DNA of 64,000 nucleotides from Pseudomonas viridiflava (GCF_900590755.1 NZ_UUOC01000050.1:1-64000), one strand, 5' to 3'. Shown: positions 32,741 to 42,099, counted from the stretch's first letter. Made by a program: numbers and translations. Notes: generated from the sequence alone by a model not told the origin.

Positions 32741-34948
32741 ATGAATACCGAAGGACTCACCGAAGCTACTGTTGAAGTCGACATCCAGGAAACCTTGCCC
32801 GTGGTCGAACCGAGCGTCGAGGTCATCCCTGTTGTCGTTGAAGCCGCCCCGGTGCCGGCGATTGTCGTGCCCAACCTGGACGACAGCAGCCTGTATATCC
32901 ATCGTGAGCTGTCGCAGCTCAAGTTCAACATTCGCGTGTTGGAACAGGCACTGGATGAGTCCTATCCGTTGCTGGAGCGGCTCAAGTTCCTGCTGATCTT
33001 TTCCAGCAACCTCGATGAGTTCTTCGAAATTCGTGTCGCCGGTCTCAAGAAGCAAATCACCTTTGCTCGCGAGCAAGCCGGTGCTGACGGCCTGCAGCCT
33101 CATCAGGCCCTGGCCCGCATCAGTGAACTGGTGCATGGCCACGTCGATCGCCAATACGCGATCCTCAATGACATTCTGCTGCCTGAGCTTGAAAAGCATC
33201 AGGTGCGCTTCATTCGTCGTCGCCACTGGACGGCCAAGCTCAAAGCCTGGGTCCGTCGTTATTTCCGTGACGAAATCGCGCCGATCATCACCCCGATCGG
33301 CCTGGACCCGACGCACCCGTTCCCGTTGCTGGTGAATAAGAGCCTGAACTTCATCGTCGAGCTGGAAGGCGTCGATGCCTTCGGTCGCGACTCCGGTCTG
33401 GCGATCATCCCGGCGCCGCGTCTGTTGCCTCGGGTGATCAAGGTGCCGGAAGAGATCAGCGGCCCTGGGGATAACTTCGTGTTCCTGTCGTCGATGATCC
33501 ACGCTCACGCCGACGATCTGTTCCAGGGCATGAAGGTCAAGGGTTGCTACCAGTTCCGCCTGACCCGTAACGCTGACCTGGCGCTGGATTCCGAAGACGT
33601 GGAAGACCTGGCCCGCGCGCTACGCGGCGAGTTGTTCTCCCGCCGTTATGGCGATGCAGTGCGGCTGGAAGTGGCGGACACCTGTCCTAAACACCTGTCG
33701 GATTACCTGCTCAAGCAATTCAACCTGTCTGAGTCCGAGCTGTACCAGGTCAATGGCCCGGTCAACTTGACGCGTCTGTTCAGCATCACGGGTCTGGATA
33801 GCCATCCCGAGCTGCAATATCAGCCGTTCACCCCGGCGATCCCCAAGCTGCTGCAAAACAGCGAGAACATTTTCAACGTGATCAGCAAGCAGGACATTCT
33901 GCTGCTGCATCCGTACGAATCCTTCACGCCGGTCGTCGATCTGCTGCGTCAGGCCGCCAAGGACCCTAACGTCCTGGCCGTGCGCCAGACGCTGTATCGC
34001 AGCGGCGCGAACTCGGAAATCGTCGACGCCCTGGTGGACGCTGCGCGTAACGGCAAGGAGGTCACTGCGGTGATCGAATTGCGTGCGCGGTTTGACGAAG
34101 AATCCAACCTGCAACTGGCCAGCCGTCTGCAGGCCGCAGGCGCGGTGGTGATCTACGGCGTGGTGGGTTTCAAGACTCACGCCAAGATGATGCTGATCCT
34201 GCGGCGCGAAGCGGGCGAGATCGTCCGTTACGCGCACTTGGGTACCGGCAACTACCACGCTGGCAACGCCCGCCTGTACACCGACTACAGCCTGCTGACC
34301 TCCGATGACGCCTTGTGTGAAGACGTCGGCAAGATGTTCAGCCAGTTGATCGGCATGGGCAAAACCCTGCGCATGAAGAAGCTGCTGCACGCGCCGTTCA
34401 CGCTGAAGAAGGGCATGCTCGACATGATTGCCCGGGAAACCCAGTTTGCAACTGAGGGCAAGCCGGCGCACATCATCGCCAAGTTCAACTCACTGACCGA
34501 TCCGAAGATCATCCGTGCGCTGTACAAGGCCAGCCAGTCCGGCGTGCGTATCGATCTGGTGGTACGCGGCATGTGCTGTCTGCGTCCGGGCATTGCCGGG
34601 GTTTCGCACAACATTCACGTGCGCTCGATCATCGGCCGCTTCCTGGAGCACACCCGTGTGTTCTATTTCTTGAATGGCGGCGACGAGCAGATGTTCCTGT
34701 CCAGCGCCGACTGGATGGAGCGCAACCTCGACAAGCGCGTCGAGACTTGCTTCCCGGTGGAAGGCAAAAAGCTGATTCTGCGGGTCAAGCGCGAGCTGGA
34801 GTTGTATCTGACCGACAACACCCACAGCTGGCTGCTGCAGTCGGACGGCACTTATGTGCGAAGCTCGCCGACCGGCAACCAGAACGCCCGCAATGTGCAG
34901 GCGACACTGTTGGAACGTTTGAGTAACCCAGTCCTCAGCGTACGCTGA
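32741..34948 (+). CDS. ppk1: Polyphosphate kinase
   Basis: 735 residues. An acidic N-terminal extension of about 45 residues (EATVEVDIQETLPVVEPS) is followed by the PPK1 N domain (LYIHRELSQLKFNIRVLEQA), head domain and two catalytic PLD-like domains. The autophosphorylated His is in GFKTHAKMMLILRR (about 480). RYAHLGTGNYHAGNARLYTD and SSADWMERNLDKRVE are also typical. Makes polyphosphate from ATP. Close behind hemB on the same strand and convergent with ppx. Confidence 0.96.
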   Translation: MNTEGLTEATVEVDIQETLPVVEPSVEVIPVVVEAAPVPAIVVPNLDDSSLYIHRELSQLKFNIRVLEQALDESYPLLERLKFLLIFSSNLDEFFEIRVAGLKKQITFAREQAGADGLQPHQALARISELVHGHVDRQYAILNDILLPELEKHQVRFIRRRHWTAKLKAWVRRYFRDEIAPIITPIGLDPTHPFPLLVNKSLNFIVELEGVDAFGRDSGLAIIPAPRLLPRVIKVPEEISGPGDNFVFLSSMIHAHADDLFQGMKVKGCYQFRLTRNADLALDSEDVEDLARALRGELFSRRYGDAVRLEVADTCPKHLSDYLLKQFNLSESELYQVNGPVNLTRLFSITGLDSHPELQYQPFTPAIPKLLQNSENIFNVISKQDILLLHPYESFTPVVDLLRQAAKDPNVLAVRQTLYRSGANSEIVDALVDAARNGKEVTAVIELRARFDEESNLQLASRLQAAGAVVIYGVVGFKTHAKMMLILRREAGEIVRYAHLGTGNYHAGNARLYTDYSLLTSDDALCEDVGKMFSQLIGMGKTLRMKKLLHAPFTLKKGMLDMIARETQFATEGKPAHIIAKFNSLTDPKIIRALYKASQSGVRIDLVVRGMCCLRPGIAGVSHNIHVRSIIGRFLEHTRVFYFLNGGDEQMFLSSADWMERNLDKRVETCFPVEGKKLILRVKRELELYLTDNTHSWLLQSDGTYVRSSPTGNQNARNVQATLLERLSNPVLSVR

Positions 34949-34952
34949 GGAC
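34931..34952. other. 22-bp perfect palindrome spanning both ppk and ppx stops
   Basis: GTCCTCAGCGT and its reverse complement form an uninterrupted palindrome. Read from either strand, its first 18 bases encode V-L-S-V-R-stop, so ppk and ppx end with identical codons and overlap by 14 bp. It may also act as a hairpin where the two transcripts meet. Confidence 0.9.
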
Positions 34953-36437
34953 GATACCGACCCGGGTCAACCACGCCGCTTCCTGCTCGAAGTCGGCCTG
35001 GGTCAGTTGGTTGTTTTCCAGCCAGTCATCAGGGAATACCACATCAAGATTGTTGCCGCTGGCGGTGAGAACCGGCTGCGGCATTTCCTGTGTGCCACGA
35101 ATGTGGTGGAACAGGATCGCGAAACGCAACAGCACGCACAGGCGGATCAGCTTATCGCCTTCTGCGCCGAACTCGGCGAACTTGTCCTTTGGAATATTAC
35201 GGCGATGGCCGCGCACCAGCAGCGCGAGCATTTGCTGGTCGACCCGTGAGAATCCGGCCAGATCCGAGTGCTCGATCAGATAAGCACCGTGCTTGTGGTA
35301 GTGATAGTGGGCGATGTCCAGGCCGATCTCATGAACCTTGGCAGCCCAGCTCAGCAGCTCCCGATAACTCTCGTCTTCCAGGTCCCAAGCCTGCGCGACC
35401 TGCTCAAGGGCGTGCAGCGCTTTGCGCTCCACACGGTCGGCCTGTTCCAGATCAGCGTGATAACGCTCCATCAGCGAGCTGAGCGTGCGCTCACGGACGT
35501 CTTCGTGTTGGTGGCGGCCCATGAGGTCATAGAGCACACCTTCGCGCAGGGCGCCCTCACAGTGGTCCATGCGCTTGAGTTCCAGCGCATCGAAGATAGC
35601 TTCGAGAATGGCCAGGCCCGCCGGGAAGATCGAGCGGCGATCGGGCTTGATGCCGTCGAAGTCGATTTTTTCCACGTCGCCCAGCTTGAACAGCTTGCGC
35701 TTGAGCCAGGCCAGCCCTTCGGCGTTGACCTCGCCCGAGCCATGGCCGTTAGCCTTGAGTGCCAGACCGATGGCGCGAATGGTGCCCGACGAACCGATGG
35801 CTTCATCCCACTTCAAGCGGTGCAGAGCATGCTCGATGCTCATGATTTCCAGGCGCGCAGCGGTGTAGGCCTGTGCATAACGTGCCGGAGTGATCTTGCC
35901 GTCCTTGAAATAACGCTGGGTGAAGCTGACGCAACCCATTTGCAGGCTTTCGCGCAGCAGCGGTTCAAAGCGCTGGCCGATGATGAACTCGGTACTGCCG
36001 CCGCCGATGTCTGCTACCAGGCGCTTGCCGGGGGTATCGGCCAGGGTGTGGGAGACGCCGAGGTAGATCAGGCGCGCTTCTTCACGACCGGAAATCACTT
36101 CCACCGGGTGGCCGAGGATTTCTTCGGCGCGGCGGATGAATTCGCCACGGTTGCGCGCTTCACGCAGGGCGTTGGTGCCGACAATACGCACGGCGCCCAG
36201 CGGCAGACCGTTGATCAGTTGGGCAAAACGCTTCAGGCAATCGAGCCCGCGCTGCATGGCCTCTTCGTTGAGCGTGCGCTCTTCAGTGATACCAGCCGCC
36301 AACTGAACCTTCTCGCCAAGGCGCTCCAGAATGCGGATATCGCCCATATTGGCTTTGGCAACTACCATGTGGAAGCTGTTCGAGCCCAGGTCGATGGCGG
36401 CGATCAGGGAAAGATTCTTGGCTTTGGATTGCGGCAT
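34935..36437 (-). CDS. ppx: Exopolyphosphatase (Ppx/GppA family)
   Basis: 500 residues. Actin-like N domain with LIAAIDLGSNSFHMVVA (about 10-26), EEARLIYLGV, and VADIGGGSTEFIIG (about 143-156; phosphate-binding loop). A C-terminal HD-like region (WAAKVHEIGLDIAHYHYHKHGAYLI) follows. Degrades polyphosphate. ATG 36437 fits the family start; upstream codons are not conserved. In P. aeruginosa it lies next to trxA, but here trxA is 27 kb away. Confidence 0.95.
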   Translation of the reverse strand: MPQSKAKNLSLIAAIDLGSNSFHMVVAKANMGDIRILERLGEKVQLAAGITEERTLNEEAMQRGLDCLKRFAQLINGLPLGAVRIVGTNALREARNRGEFIRRAEEILGHPVEVISGREEARLIYLGVSHTLADTPGKRLVADIGGGSTEFIIGQRFEPLLRESLQMGCVSFTQRYFKDGKITPARYAQAYTAARLEIMSIEHALHRLKWDEAIGSSGTIRAIGLALKANGHGSGEVNAEGLAWLKRKLFKLGDVEKIDFDGIKPDRRSIFPAGLAILEAIFDALELKRMDHCEGALREGVLYDLMGRHQHEDVRERTLSSLMERYHADLEQADRVERKALHALEQVAQAWDLEDESYRELLSWAAKVHEIGLDIAHYHYHKHGAYLIEHSDLAGFSRVDQQMLALLVRGHRRNIPKDKFAEFGAEGDKLIRLCVLLRFAILFHHIRGTQEMPQPVLTASGNNLDVVFPDDWLENNQLTQADFEQEAAWLTRVGIVLSVR

Positions 36438-36560
36438 GATCAGAAAATCTCGGTCGATAACCGCGCCATCGTGCCACGAACCTCGGCTGACGCCAACGCG
36501 AAGCTGTGAAGGTGGCGTTTTGCCTGCTAAATCAATAACCCAGATCAATAATTCGCACGA

Positions 36561-36637
36561 CCTGTAGGAACTGCCGAAGGCTGCGAAAGCGGTGTGTCAG
36601 GATTAGTGCTTTCGCAGCCTGCGGCAGCTCCTACAGG
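36561..36637. repeat. REP-type pair, GTAGGAGCTGCCG type
   Basis: CCTGTAGGAACTGCCGAAGGCTGCGAAAGC and its near-complement flank GGTGTGTCAGGATTAGT. It lies between ppx (start) and the Lrp-type gene (end), at the left side of the apparent inversion breakpoint. Confidence 0.9.
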
Positions 36638-36647
36638 TGACCGCATT

Positions 36648-37112
36648 TCAAACCGGGAGGCTGGTCGTGGATTTGATCTCCGACAGCGCCACCGTCGAAT
36701 TCACTTCCTGAATCCCCGGCACCAGCGACAGTTTCTCGAAAAAGAACCGCTCATACGCCTCGATGTCCGGGGTCACGATGCGCAGCAGGAAATCCACGGA
36801 TCCCATCAGCACGTAGCACTCCAGCACTTCCGGGAAGCCGCGAATGGCTTCGGTGAACTCGGTGAAGTTCGAGCGGCCGTGGGCGTTGAGTTTTACCTCG
36901 GCGAAAATCTGCGTATTGAGGCCGATTTTCTTGCGGTCCAGCAGCGCCACTTGGCGACGAATAACCCCTTCATCCTTCAAGCGCTGAATGCGCCGCCAGC
37001 ACGGTGATTGCGACAAACCCACGGCTTCTGCGATCTGCGCGCTGGAGAGCGAGGCGTCTTCTTGCAGCAGTGCGAGAATCTTGCGGTCGTAGGCATCCAG
37101 CTCGGTTTGCAT
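36648..37112 (-). CDS. Lrp/AsnC-family regulator
   Basis: 154 residues. The N-terminal helix-turn-helix (LSSAQIAEAVGLSQSPCWRRIQRLKDEGVI, about 22-51) is followed by the RAM effector domain (VPGIQEVNSTVALSEIKSTTSLP). Such proteins respond to amino acids. It is divergent from the small gene at 37253, which it may control. ATG 37112 is chosen over an in-frame TTG at 37118. Confidence 0.9.
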   Translation of the reverse strand: MQTELDAYDRKILALLQEDASLSSAQIAEAVGLSQSPCWRRIQRLKDEGVIRRQVALLDRKKIGLNTQIFAEVKLNAHGRSNFTEFTEAIRGFPEVLECYVLMGSVDFLLRIVTPDIEAYERFFFEKLSLVPGIQEVNSTVALSEIKSTTSLPV

Positions 37113-37252
37113 AAACAATTCTCTAAATTGGTCGTTTTCGTATTAACAAGTCTATTAAAGCCCGAATGGCTCGATCATAGGCCAGATATTTCTGACAGTG
37201 CGTGCAAGAATCTTCTTCACTCGCACTTGATGGTCATTGAAGAGGCCCCCTC

Positions 37253-37600
37253 ATGCCCAACCTCGAAGCCGTAACGTCCCTGCCGCATCGCCCGGATGCC
37301 TGGTCGGCCAGCAACGTCCAATGTCTGGCGCGGTATCAGATTCTCATCGAAGCGGAAGCCGATTCGCTGTGCCGAGTGCTCAACCTGTTTGCCATGCAGT
37401 ACCTGATTCCGCAGCAGGTGAATGTCTTGCAAGAGGACGGGATGCTCAGCATTGAGGTTGAAATCGACGGCCTGACCTGGCATCGGGCGCAAGTCATCGG
37501 CGAAAAAATGCGCAGCCTGATCAGCGTTTGCTCGGTGGAACTTGAACAGCTGCCACAGCCACACGCTTCGAATCCTGCAGTCTCTTTGGCAGCGGGTTGA
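37253..37600 (+). CDS. Small protein of unknown function, ACT-like
   Basis: 115 residues. The middle (LCRVLNLFAMQYLIPQQVNVLQEDGMLSIEVEIDGLTWHRAQVIGEKMRSLISV pattern) looks like a beta-alpha-beta ACT-type fold in which strands alternate with one long helix. It has no signal peptide or catalytic motif that I recognise. Divergent from the Lrp-type regulator and 107 bases before the secretion-type ATPase. The ACT assignment is by eye only. Confidence 0.7.
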   Translation: MPNLEAVTSLPHRPDAWSASNVQCLARYQILIEAEADSLCRVLNLFAMQYLIPQQVNVLQEDGMLSIEVEIDGLTWHRAQVIGEKMRSLISVCSVELEQLPQPHASNPAVSLAAG

Positions 37601-37707
37601 AGCCTGTCGAAAAATTTCGCAAACCTTGGGTTCGCAGACCCGGCAACAACTGACATGCTTGGGGCTACTCTTGGTTCGTCTGAACCAAACCGTCCAAAGG
37701 AATCCGC

Positions 37708-39492
37708 ATGTCAGTCCTCGCCTCATCATCACAGGACCGTTGGCTGGATCTGAATGATCTGCTGAGAGATCTGGTTGCCCTGGGCATCCTCGACCAGAGC
37801 AACGCCGAACAGGCGCTGACCATGCGCCGCAGTTCGGCCAACAGCAAACTGCACCCGCTGGAGTTTATCGCTGCGCAGCAGTTCGAGGACCTTTCCCGGC
37901 CAGGGCGCAGGCTCGATCTGGAAACTCTCACGGTCTGGCTCGCGCAGCAATGTGGCCAACCCTACATGCGCATCGACCCGCTGAAGATCAACGTCGCCTC
38001 GGTCACGCCTTTGATGTCTTACGCCTTTGCCCAGCGCCACAAGATTCTGGCAGTGGCAGTGGATCGGGAGTCGGTGACCATCGCCAGTGCGCAGCCTTAC
38101 GTCCGGTCCTGGGAAGCTGATCTGACGCATGTGCTCAAGCTGCCGATCAAGCGAGTAGTCGCCAACCCCACTGACATACAGCGTCTGGCGGTGGAGTTTT
38201 TCCGGCTGGCGAAGTCGGTGAGTGGCGCGTCATCAGTTGATCAGAAAATGAGCAGCATGGGCAACTTCGAACAGTTGCTCAAACTCGGCGCCAGCGATCA
38301 GGAGCCAGACGCCAACGACGCGCACATCGTCAATATCGTCGATTGGCTGTTCCAGTACGCCTTCCAGCAGCGGGCCAGCGATATTCACATCGAGCCGCGC
38401 CGGGAGCAGGGCACGGTGCGCTTTCGTATCGACGGCGTGTTGCACAACGTCTATCAATTCCCCGCGCAAGTGACCATGGCCATCGTCAGTCGCCTGAAGA
38501 GTCTGGGCCGGATGAACGTCGCGGAAAAACGCAAACCTCAGGACGGCCGGGTCAAGACGACGACCCCGGATGGCGGCGAAGTCGAGCTCAGGCTGTCGAC
38601 GTTGCCGACGGCGTTTGGCGAGAAGATGGTTATGCGGATTTTCGACCCCGAAGTGCTGCTGAAAAACTTCGACCAGTTGGGTTTTTCCAACGACGACTTG
38701 CGCCGCTGGGAGGGCATGACCCGACAACCCAACGGCATCATTCTGGTGACCGGGCCGACCGGTTCGGGCAAGACCACCACGCTCTACACCACGCTGAAAA
38801 CCCTGGCGACCTCCGAGGTCAACCTGTGCACCATTGAAGACCCCATCGAGATGGTCGAGCCGGCCTTCAACCAGATGCAGGTTCAGCACAACATCGACCT
38901 GACGTTTGCCAGCGGTGTACGAGCGCTGATGCGGCAAGACCCGGACATCATCATGATCGGCGAGATCCGCGATCTGGAGACCGCCGAAATGGCGATCCAG
39001 GCGGCGCTGACCGGTCACCTGGTGCTTTCCACTCTGCACACCAACGACGCACCTAGCGCTATCAGCCGCTTGCTTGAACTGGGTGTGCCGCATTATTTGC
39101 TCAAGGCGACGATTCTCGGGGTGATGGCGCAACGGCTGGTCCGAACCCTGTGTTCGCATTGCAAAGCGCCGGTGGCCCTGGATGAAACCGACTGGCAGAG
39201 CCTGACCCGGCCGTGGCAAGCCCCGGTGCCTGCTGGAGCGCACCAGGCGGTGGGCTGTGTGGAGTGCCGCGACACCGGCTATCGCGGCCGCGCCGGGGTG
39301 TACGAAATCATGCTGATGTCCGATGGCGTGCGAGGGCTGATCAGCGCCGACATGGACCTCACCGCCATGCGCCGCCAGGCGTTCAAGGAAGGCATGCGCA
39401 GCCTGCGTCTGTCCGGCGCCCAGAAAGTTGCCGCCGGGCTGACTACGCTTGAAGAAGTGCTGCGGGTTACGCCGCAGAGTGAGCAGCGGTAG
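37708..39492 (+). CDS. GspE/PilB-type secretion ATPase, orphan
   Basis: 594 residues. N-terminal MshEN-like region (about 1-165), then the N2 domain (ASDIHIEPRREQGTVRFRID, about 224-243). The ATPase core follows with Walker A GPTGSGKTT (about 349), Asp box TIEDPIE, Walker B PDIIMIGEIRD (about 412) and His box LSTLHTNDA (about 433). A zinc site uses CSHC (about 476) and CVEC (about 515). No gsp or pil genes are adjacent, so the machine it powers is not in the window. Confidence 0.9.
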   Translation: MSVLASSSQDRWLDLNDLLRDLVALGILDQSNAEQALTMRRSSANSKLHPLEFIAAQQFEDLSRPGRRLDLETLTVWLAQQCGQPYMRIDPLKINVASVTPLMSYAFAQRHKILAVAVDRESVTIASAQPYVRSWEADLTHVLKLPIKRVVANPTDIQRLAVEFFRLAKSVSGASSVDQKMSSMGNFEQLLKLGASDQEPDANDAHIVNIVDWLFQYAFQQRASDIHIEPRREQGTVRFRIDGVLHNVYQFPAQVTMAIVSRLKSLGRMNVAEKRKPQDGRVKTTTPDGGEVELRLSTLPTAFGEKMVMRIFDPEVLLKNFDQLGFSNDDLRRWEGMTRQPNGIILVTGPTGSGKTTTLYTTLKTLATSEVNLCTIEDPIEMVEPAFNQMQVQHNIDLTFASGVRALMRQDPDIIMIGEIRDLETAEMAIQAALTGHLVLSTLHTNDAPSAISRLLELGVPHYLLKATILGVMAQRLVRTLCSHCKAPVALDETDWQSLTRPWQAPVPAGAHQAVGCVECRDTGYRGRAGVYEIMLMSDGVRGLISADMDLTAMRRQAFKEGMRSLRLSGAQKVAAGLTTLEEVLRVTPQSEQR

Positions 39493-39513
39493 AAACGGCT
39501 CAAATTGAACCCC

Positions 39514-39604
39514 GTGGGAGCGAGCTTGCTCGCGAAGGCGATGTTCCTGTCTATAGAAATGTATTGGGATGTACTGGCCTCTTCGCGAGCAAGCTCGCTC
39601 CCAC
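39514..39604. repeat. REP-type pair, GTGGGAGCGAGCTTGCTCGCGAA type
   Basis: GTGGGAGCGAGCTTGCTCGCGAA and its reverse complement enclose about 45 bp. It begins 22 bases after the secretion-ATPase stop. Confidence 0.9.
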
Positions 39605-39724
39605 AGACGAATCAATAGGCCCGGAGAAACCACCACACATCCAGAATAAATTTACCCGCCGCTCCCGGCCGAACTCTGACTAAATAGCCGCCTGATAAAC
39701 ATTCGCAATCAACAGGGATCCGTT

Positions 39725-40645
39725 ATGCAAATCGGTAGTGTGGTTTTATTGTTCGTCGCCCTGGCTGTGGCCATCGTCTTCATGGGCTTCAAGGTCGTAC
39801 CTCAGGGCTATCAGTGGACGGTCGAGCGTTTCGGCCGCTATACCAACACGCTCAAGCCAGGGTTGAACATCATCGTGCCGGTGATGGATCGCATCGGGCG
39901 CAAGATCAACGTCATGGAAAGCGTGCTGGATATTCCGCCTCAGGAAGTCATCACCGCCGACAACGCCACGGTGCAGATCGACGCCGTGTGTTTCTTCCAG
40001 GTGGTCAACACCGCGCAGGCGGCTTACGAGGTGAACAAGCTTGAGCACGCCATCCGCAATCTGCTGCAAACCAACATCCGTACCGTGCTCGGCTCCATGG
40101 AGCTGGACGCGATGCTCAGCCAACGCGATGGCATCAACGAGAAGCTGCTGCGCACCGTGGACGAAGCTACCGCGCCGTGGGGCATCAAGATCACCCGGAT
40201 CGAAATCAAGGACATCAGCCCGCCCGCAGATTTGATGGCGGCCATGTCCGGCCAGATGAAAGCCGAGCGGATCAAACGTGCACAAATCCTTGAAGCTGAA
40301 GGCCTGCGCGCGGCGGCGATCCTGACCGCCGAAGGCAAGAAACAGGCGCAGATTCTCGAAGCGGAAGGCGGGCGGCAGGCGGCGTTTCTGGAGTCCGAAG
40401 CGCGGGAGCGTCAGGCCGAGGCAGAAGCCCAGGCCACCAAAGTGGTGTCCGAAGCAATCGCCAACGGCAACGTGCAGGCAGTCAACTATTTCGTCGCGCA
40501 AAAATACATCGATGCGCTGGGCAAACTGGCGTCGGCCAACAACAGCAAAGTCATCCTGATGCCGCTGGAAGCCAGCCAGGTGATCGGCGCAGTGGGCGGG
40601 ATCGGCGAGATCGTCAAAGCCACTTTCGACACCAAGAAAACCTGA
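39725..40645 (+). CDS. SPFH/Band 7 (stomatin-like) membrane protein
   Basis: 306 residues. One N-terminal membrane anchor (about 4-22), the SPFH domain (VVPQGYQWTVERFGRYTNTLKPGLNIIVP, about 25-53), then a coiled coil of repeated ILEAEG units (about 183-235) and a C-terminal VAQKYIDALGKLA segment. It is the QmcA/paraslipin type. Together with the NfeD gene nine bases downstream it probably forms a membrane microdomain unit. Function in Pseudomonas not established. Confidence 0.92.
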   Translation: MQIGSVVLLFVALAVAIVFMGFKVVPQGYQWTVERFGRYTNTLKPGLNIIVPVMDRIGRKINVMESVLDIPPQEVITADNATVQIDAVCFFQVVNTAQAAYEVNKLEHAIRNLLQTNIRTVLGSMELDAMLSQRDGINEKLLRTVDEATAPWGIKITRIEIKDISPPADLMAAMSGQMKAERIKRAQILEAEGLRAAAILTAEGKKQAQILEAEGGRQAAFLESEARERQAEAEAQATKVVSEAIANGNVQAVNYFVAQKYIDALGKLASANNSKVILMPLEASQVIGAVGGIGEIVKATFDTKKT

Positions 40646-40654
40646 GGCGCACTG

Positions 40655-41098
40655 ATGGAATTCCTGCAAAACCTGTCGTTCTGGGATTGGCTCGGGCTGG
40701 GCACGGTGTTGTTGATTCTTGAAGTGTTCGGCGCCGGTGGCTATTTGCTGTGGATGGGCGTGGCGGCGGCAGCGGTCGGGGTTCTGACCTTCGTCCTCCC
40801 GGCCATGGCGTGGACCGTGCAGTTTCTGCTGTTTGCGGTGCTGTCGGTCATGACGGCCGTCTATTGGTGGCGTCGTCAGCGAACGGTGAATCGGCCCTCG
40901 GATCAACCCGGCCTGAACATGCGAGGCCAGGAACTGATCGGCCGCACTTTCATCGTCCACGACGCCATTGTTGAAGGCCGAGGCAAGATCAAGGTGGGCG
41001 ATGGGGTGTGGATCGTTACTGGTCCGAATGCGCCAGTGGGTAGCCAGGTGAGAGTGATTGCGCAGGATGGGGCGATTTTGCGAGTAGAAGGGGCGTAA
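40655..41098 (+). CDS. NfeD-family membrane protein
   Basis: 147 residues. Three to four hydrophobic segments in the first 75 residues (GLGTVLLILEVFGAGGYLLWMGVAAA) precede a C-terminal OB-like NfeD domain (GRTFIVHDAIVEGRGKIKVGDGVWIVTGPNAPVGSQVRV). Short NfeD proteins are paired with SPFH proteins in many bacteria, as here. Confidence 0.92.
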   Translation: MEFLQNLSFWDWLGLGTVLLILEVFGAGGYLLWMGVAAAAVGVLTFVLPAMAWTVQFLLFAVLSVMTAVYWWRRQRTVNRPSDQPGLNMRGQELIGRTFIVHDAIVEGRGKIKVGDGVWIVTGPNAPVGSQVRVIAQDGAILRVEGA

Positions 41099-41101
41099 CT
41101 G

Positions 41102-41180
41102 CCCTGTAGGAGCTGCCGAAGGCTGCGAATAACGGTGTGTCAGGAAACCTGAATCGCAGCCTTCGGCAGCTCCTACAGGG
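41102..41180. repeat. REP-type pair, GTAGGAGCTGCCG type
   Basis: CCCTGTAGGAGCTGCCGAAG and its exact complement flank a core including GGTGTGTCAGG. It starts four bases after the nfeD-type stop, the same placement relative to a stop codon as at 25376. Confidence 0.9.
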
Positions 41181-41261
41181 TCCGCAGGCCATCTATGGAA
41201 CTACCACCTCCCTCCCGGCATCCAACGGTTTCAGAACATCCATAGTTGGAGTATCCCCACC

Positions 41262-41585
41262 ATGCGTCTCAAGCTCGCTGTCGCCACGTTTGCTTTGCTT
41301 TCTCTCCCGGTTGGTTCAGCAATGGCTGATGCCGGGTTCTGGCGTGATGTTATTTCCTCGGGCGCCACCACCGGTTCCACCTACCTGACTTTCAAGGATC
41401 ACAAACTGATCGTTGCCGCTCAAGACGACGCAGGCAGCTTCGTTGCCAGCAATGGCGGCATCCGTGGTCCGTTCCTGGAGGCTGCGATTCAACAAGTACG
41501 CAGCGAAAACCCAGGCCTGAACGCTTCGGACATGGATCTGGCCAACGCCATCCTGACCAAGAATCTGGTCGCTGAAAACCAGTAA
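41262..41585 (+). CDS. DUF2388 exported protein
   Basis: 107 residues with a signal peptide (MRLKLAVATFALLSLPVGSAMA, cut near 22). The mature part has the DUF2388 pattern: FWRDVISSGATTGSTYLTFKDHKLIVAAQDDA and DMDLANAIL. This family is mostly confined to Pseudomonas; function unknown. It converges with gcvH across a shared terminator. Confidence 0.85.
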   Translation: MRLKLAVATFALLSLPVGSAMADAGFWRDVISSGATTGSTYLTFKDHKLIVAAQDDAGSFVASNGGIRGPFLEAAIQQVRSENPGLNASDMDLANAILTKNLVAENQ

Positions 41586-41594
41586 GCGTCGCAC

Positions 41595-41629
41595 AAAAAA
41601 ATGCCGCTCGATTGAGCGGCATTTTTTTG
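41595..41629. terminator. Bidirectional intrinsic terminator
   Basis: AAAAAAATGCCGCTC-GATT-GAGCGGCATTTTTTT has an 8-bp GC stem with A and T runs on both sides, so it can end both the DUF2388 gene and gcvH. Confidence 0.9.
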
Positions 41630-41643
41630 GCTGACTGTCTGGC

Positions 41644-42027
41644 TTATTCGCCGATAGCGCTCTGATAGCCTGCAGCGTCCAGCAGCTTTGCCAGGTCTGC
41701 ATCAACATCGCTTGGCTTGACCTTGAAGATCCAGGCCGAGTACGGCGAGGAGTTCAGCAGTTCAGGCTCGCCGCCCAGTGCTTCGTTGACTTCAACCACT
41801 TCACCGCCCACTGGCGAGTAAATGTCGGACGCGGCTTTCACCGATTCAACAACACCAGCAGCGTCGCCAGCGGCGAAGACTTTGCCGATTTCCGGCAGTT
41901 CTACGAAAACCACATCGCCCAACGCTTCTTGAGCATGGTCGGAAATACCGACGACGATCAGATCACCTTCTTTTTTCGCCCATTCGTGGCTCTCAGCGAA
42001 ACGCAGTTCGGCGGGGATAGTGCTCAT
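41644..42027 (-). CDS. gcvH: Glycine cleavage system H protein
   Basis: 127 residues. The lipoylated Lys lies in VVESVKAASDIYSPVGG (about 65). It carries the aminomethyl intermediate from P to T protein. It lies 72 bases downstream of gcvT on the same strand. The gcvP gene, which accompanies this pair in P. aeruginosa, is not next to it. Confidence 0.96.
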   Translation of the reverse strand: MSTIPAELRFAESHEWAKKEGDLIVVGISDHAQEALGDVVFVELPEIGKVFAAGDAAGVVESVKAASDIYSPVGGEVVEVNEALGGEPELLNSSPYSAWIFKVKPSDVDADLAKLLDAAGYQSAIGE

Positions 42028-42099
42028 TTAGTCATCCTCAAAGTCGGGTCAGCGGTAAACCCGCCAGAAAAATTTCAGATCAGGGCTATTTGGATCAAA

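Noticed and set aside
35268..36509. Long plus-strand frame (413 codons) opposite ppx
   Set aside because: Antisense frames stay open easily in GC-rich Pseudomonas genes; the ppx protein on the other strand has all its family motifs. The same holds for 31653-32738 (opposite hemB), 38233-39636 (opposite the GspE-type gene), 39746-40960 and 62056-63375.
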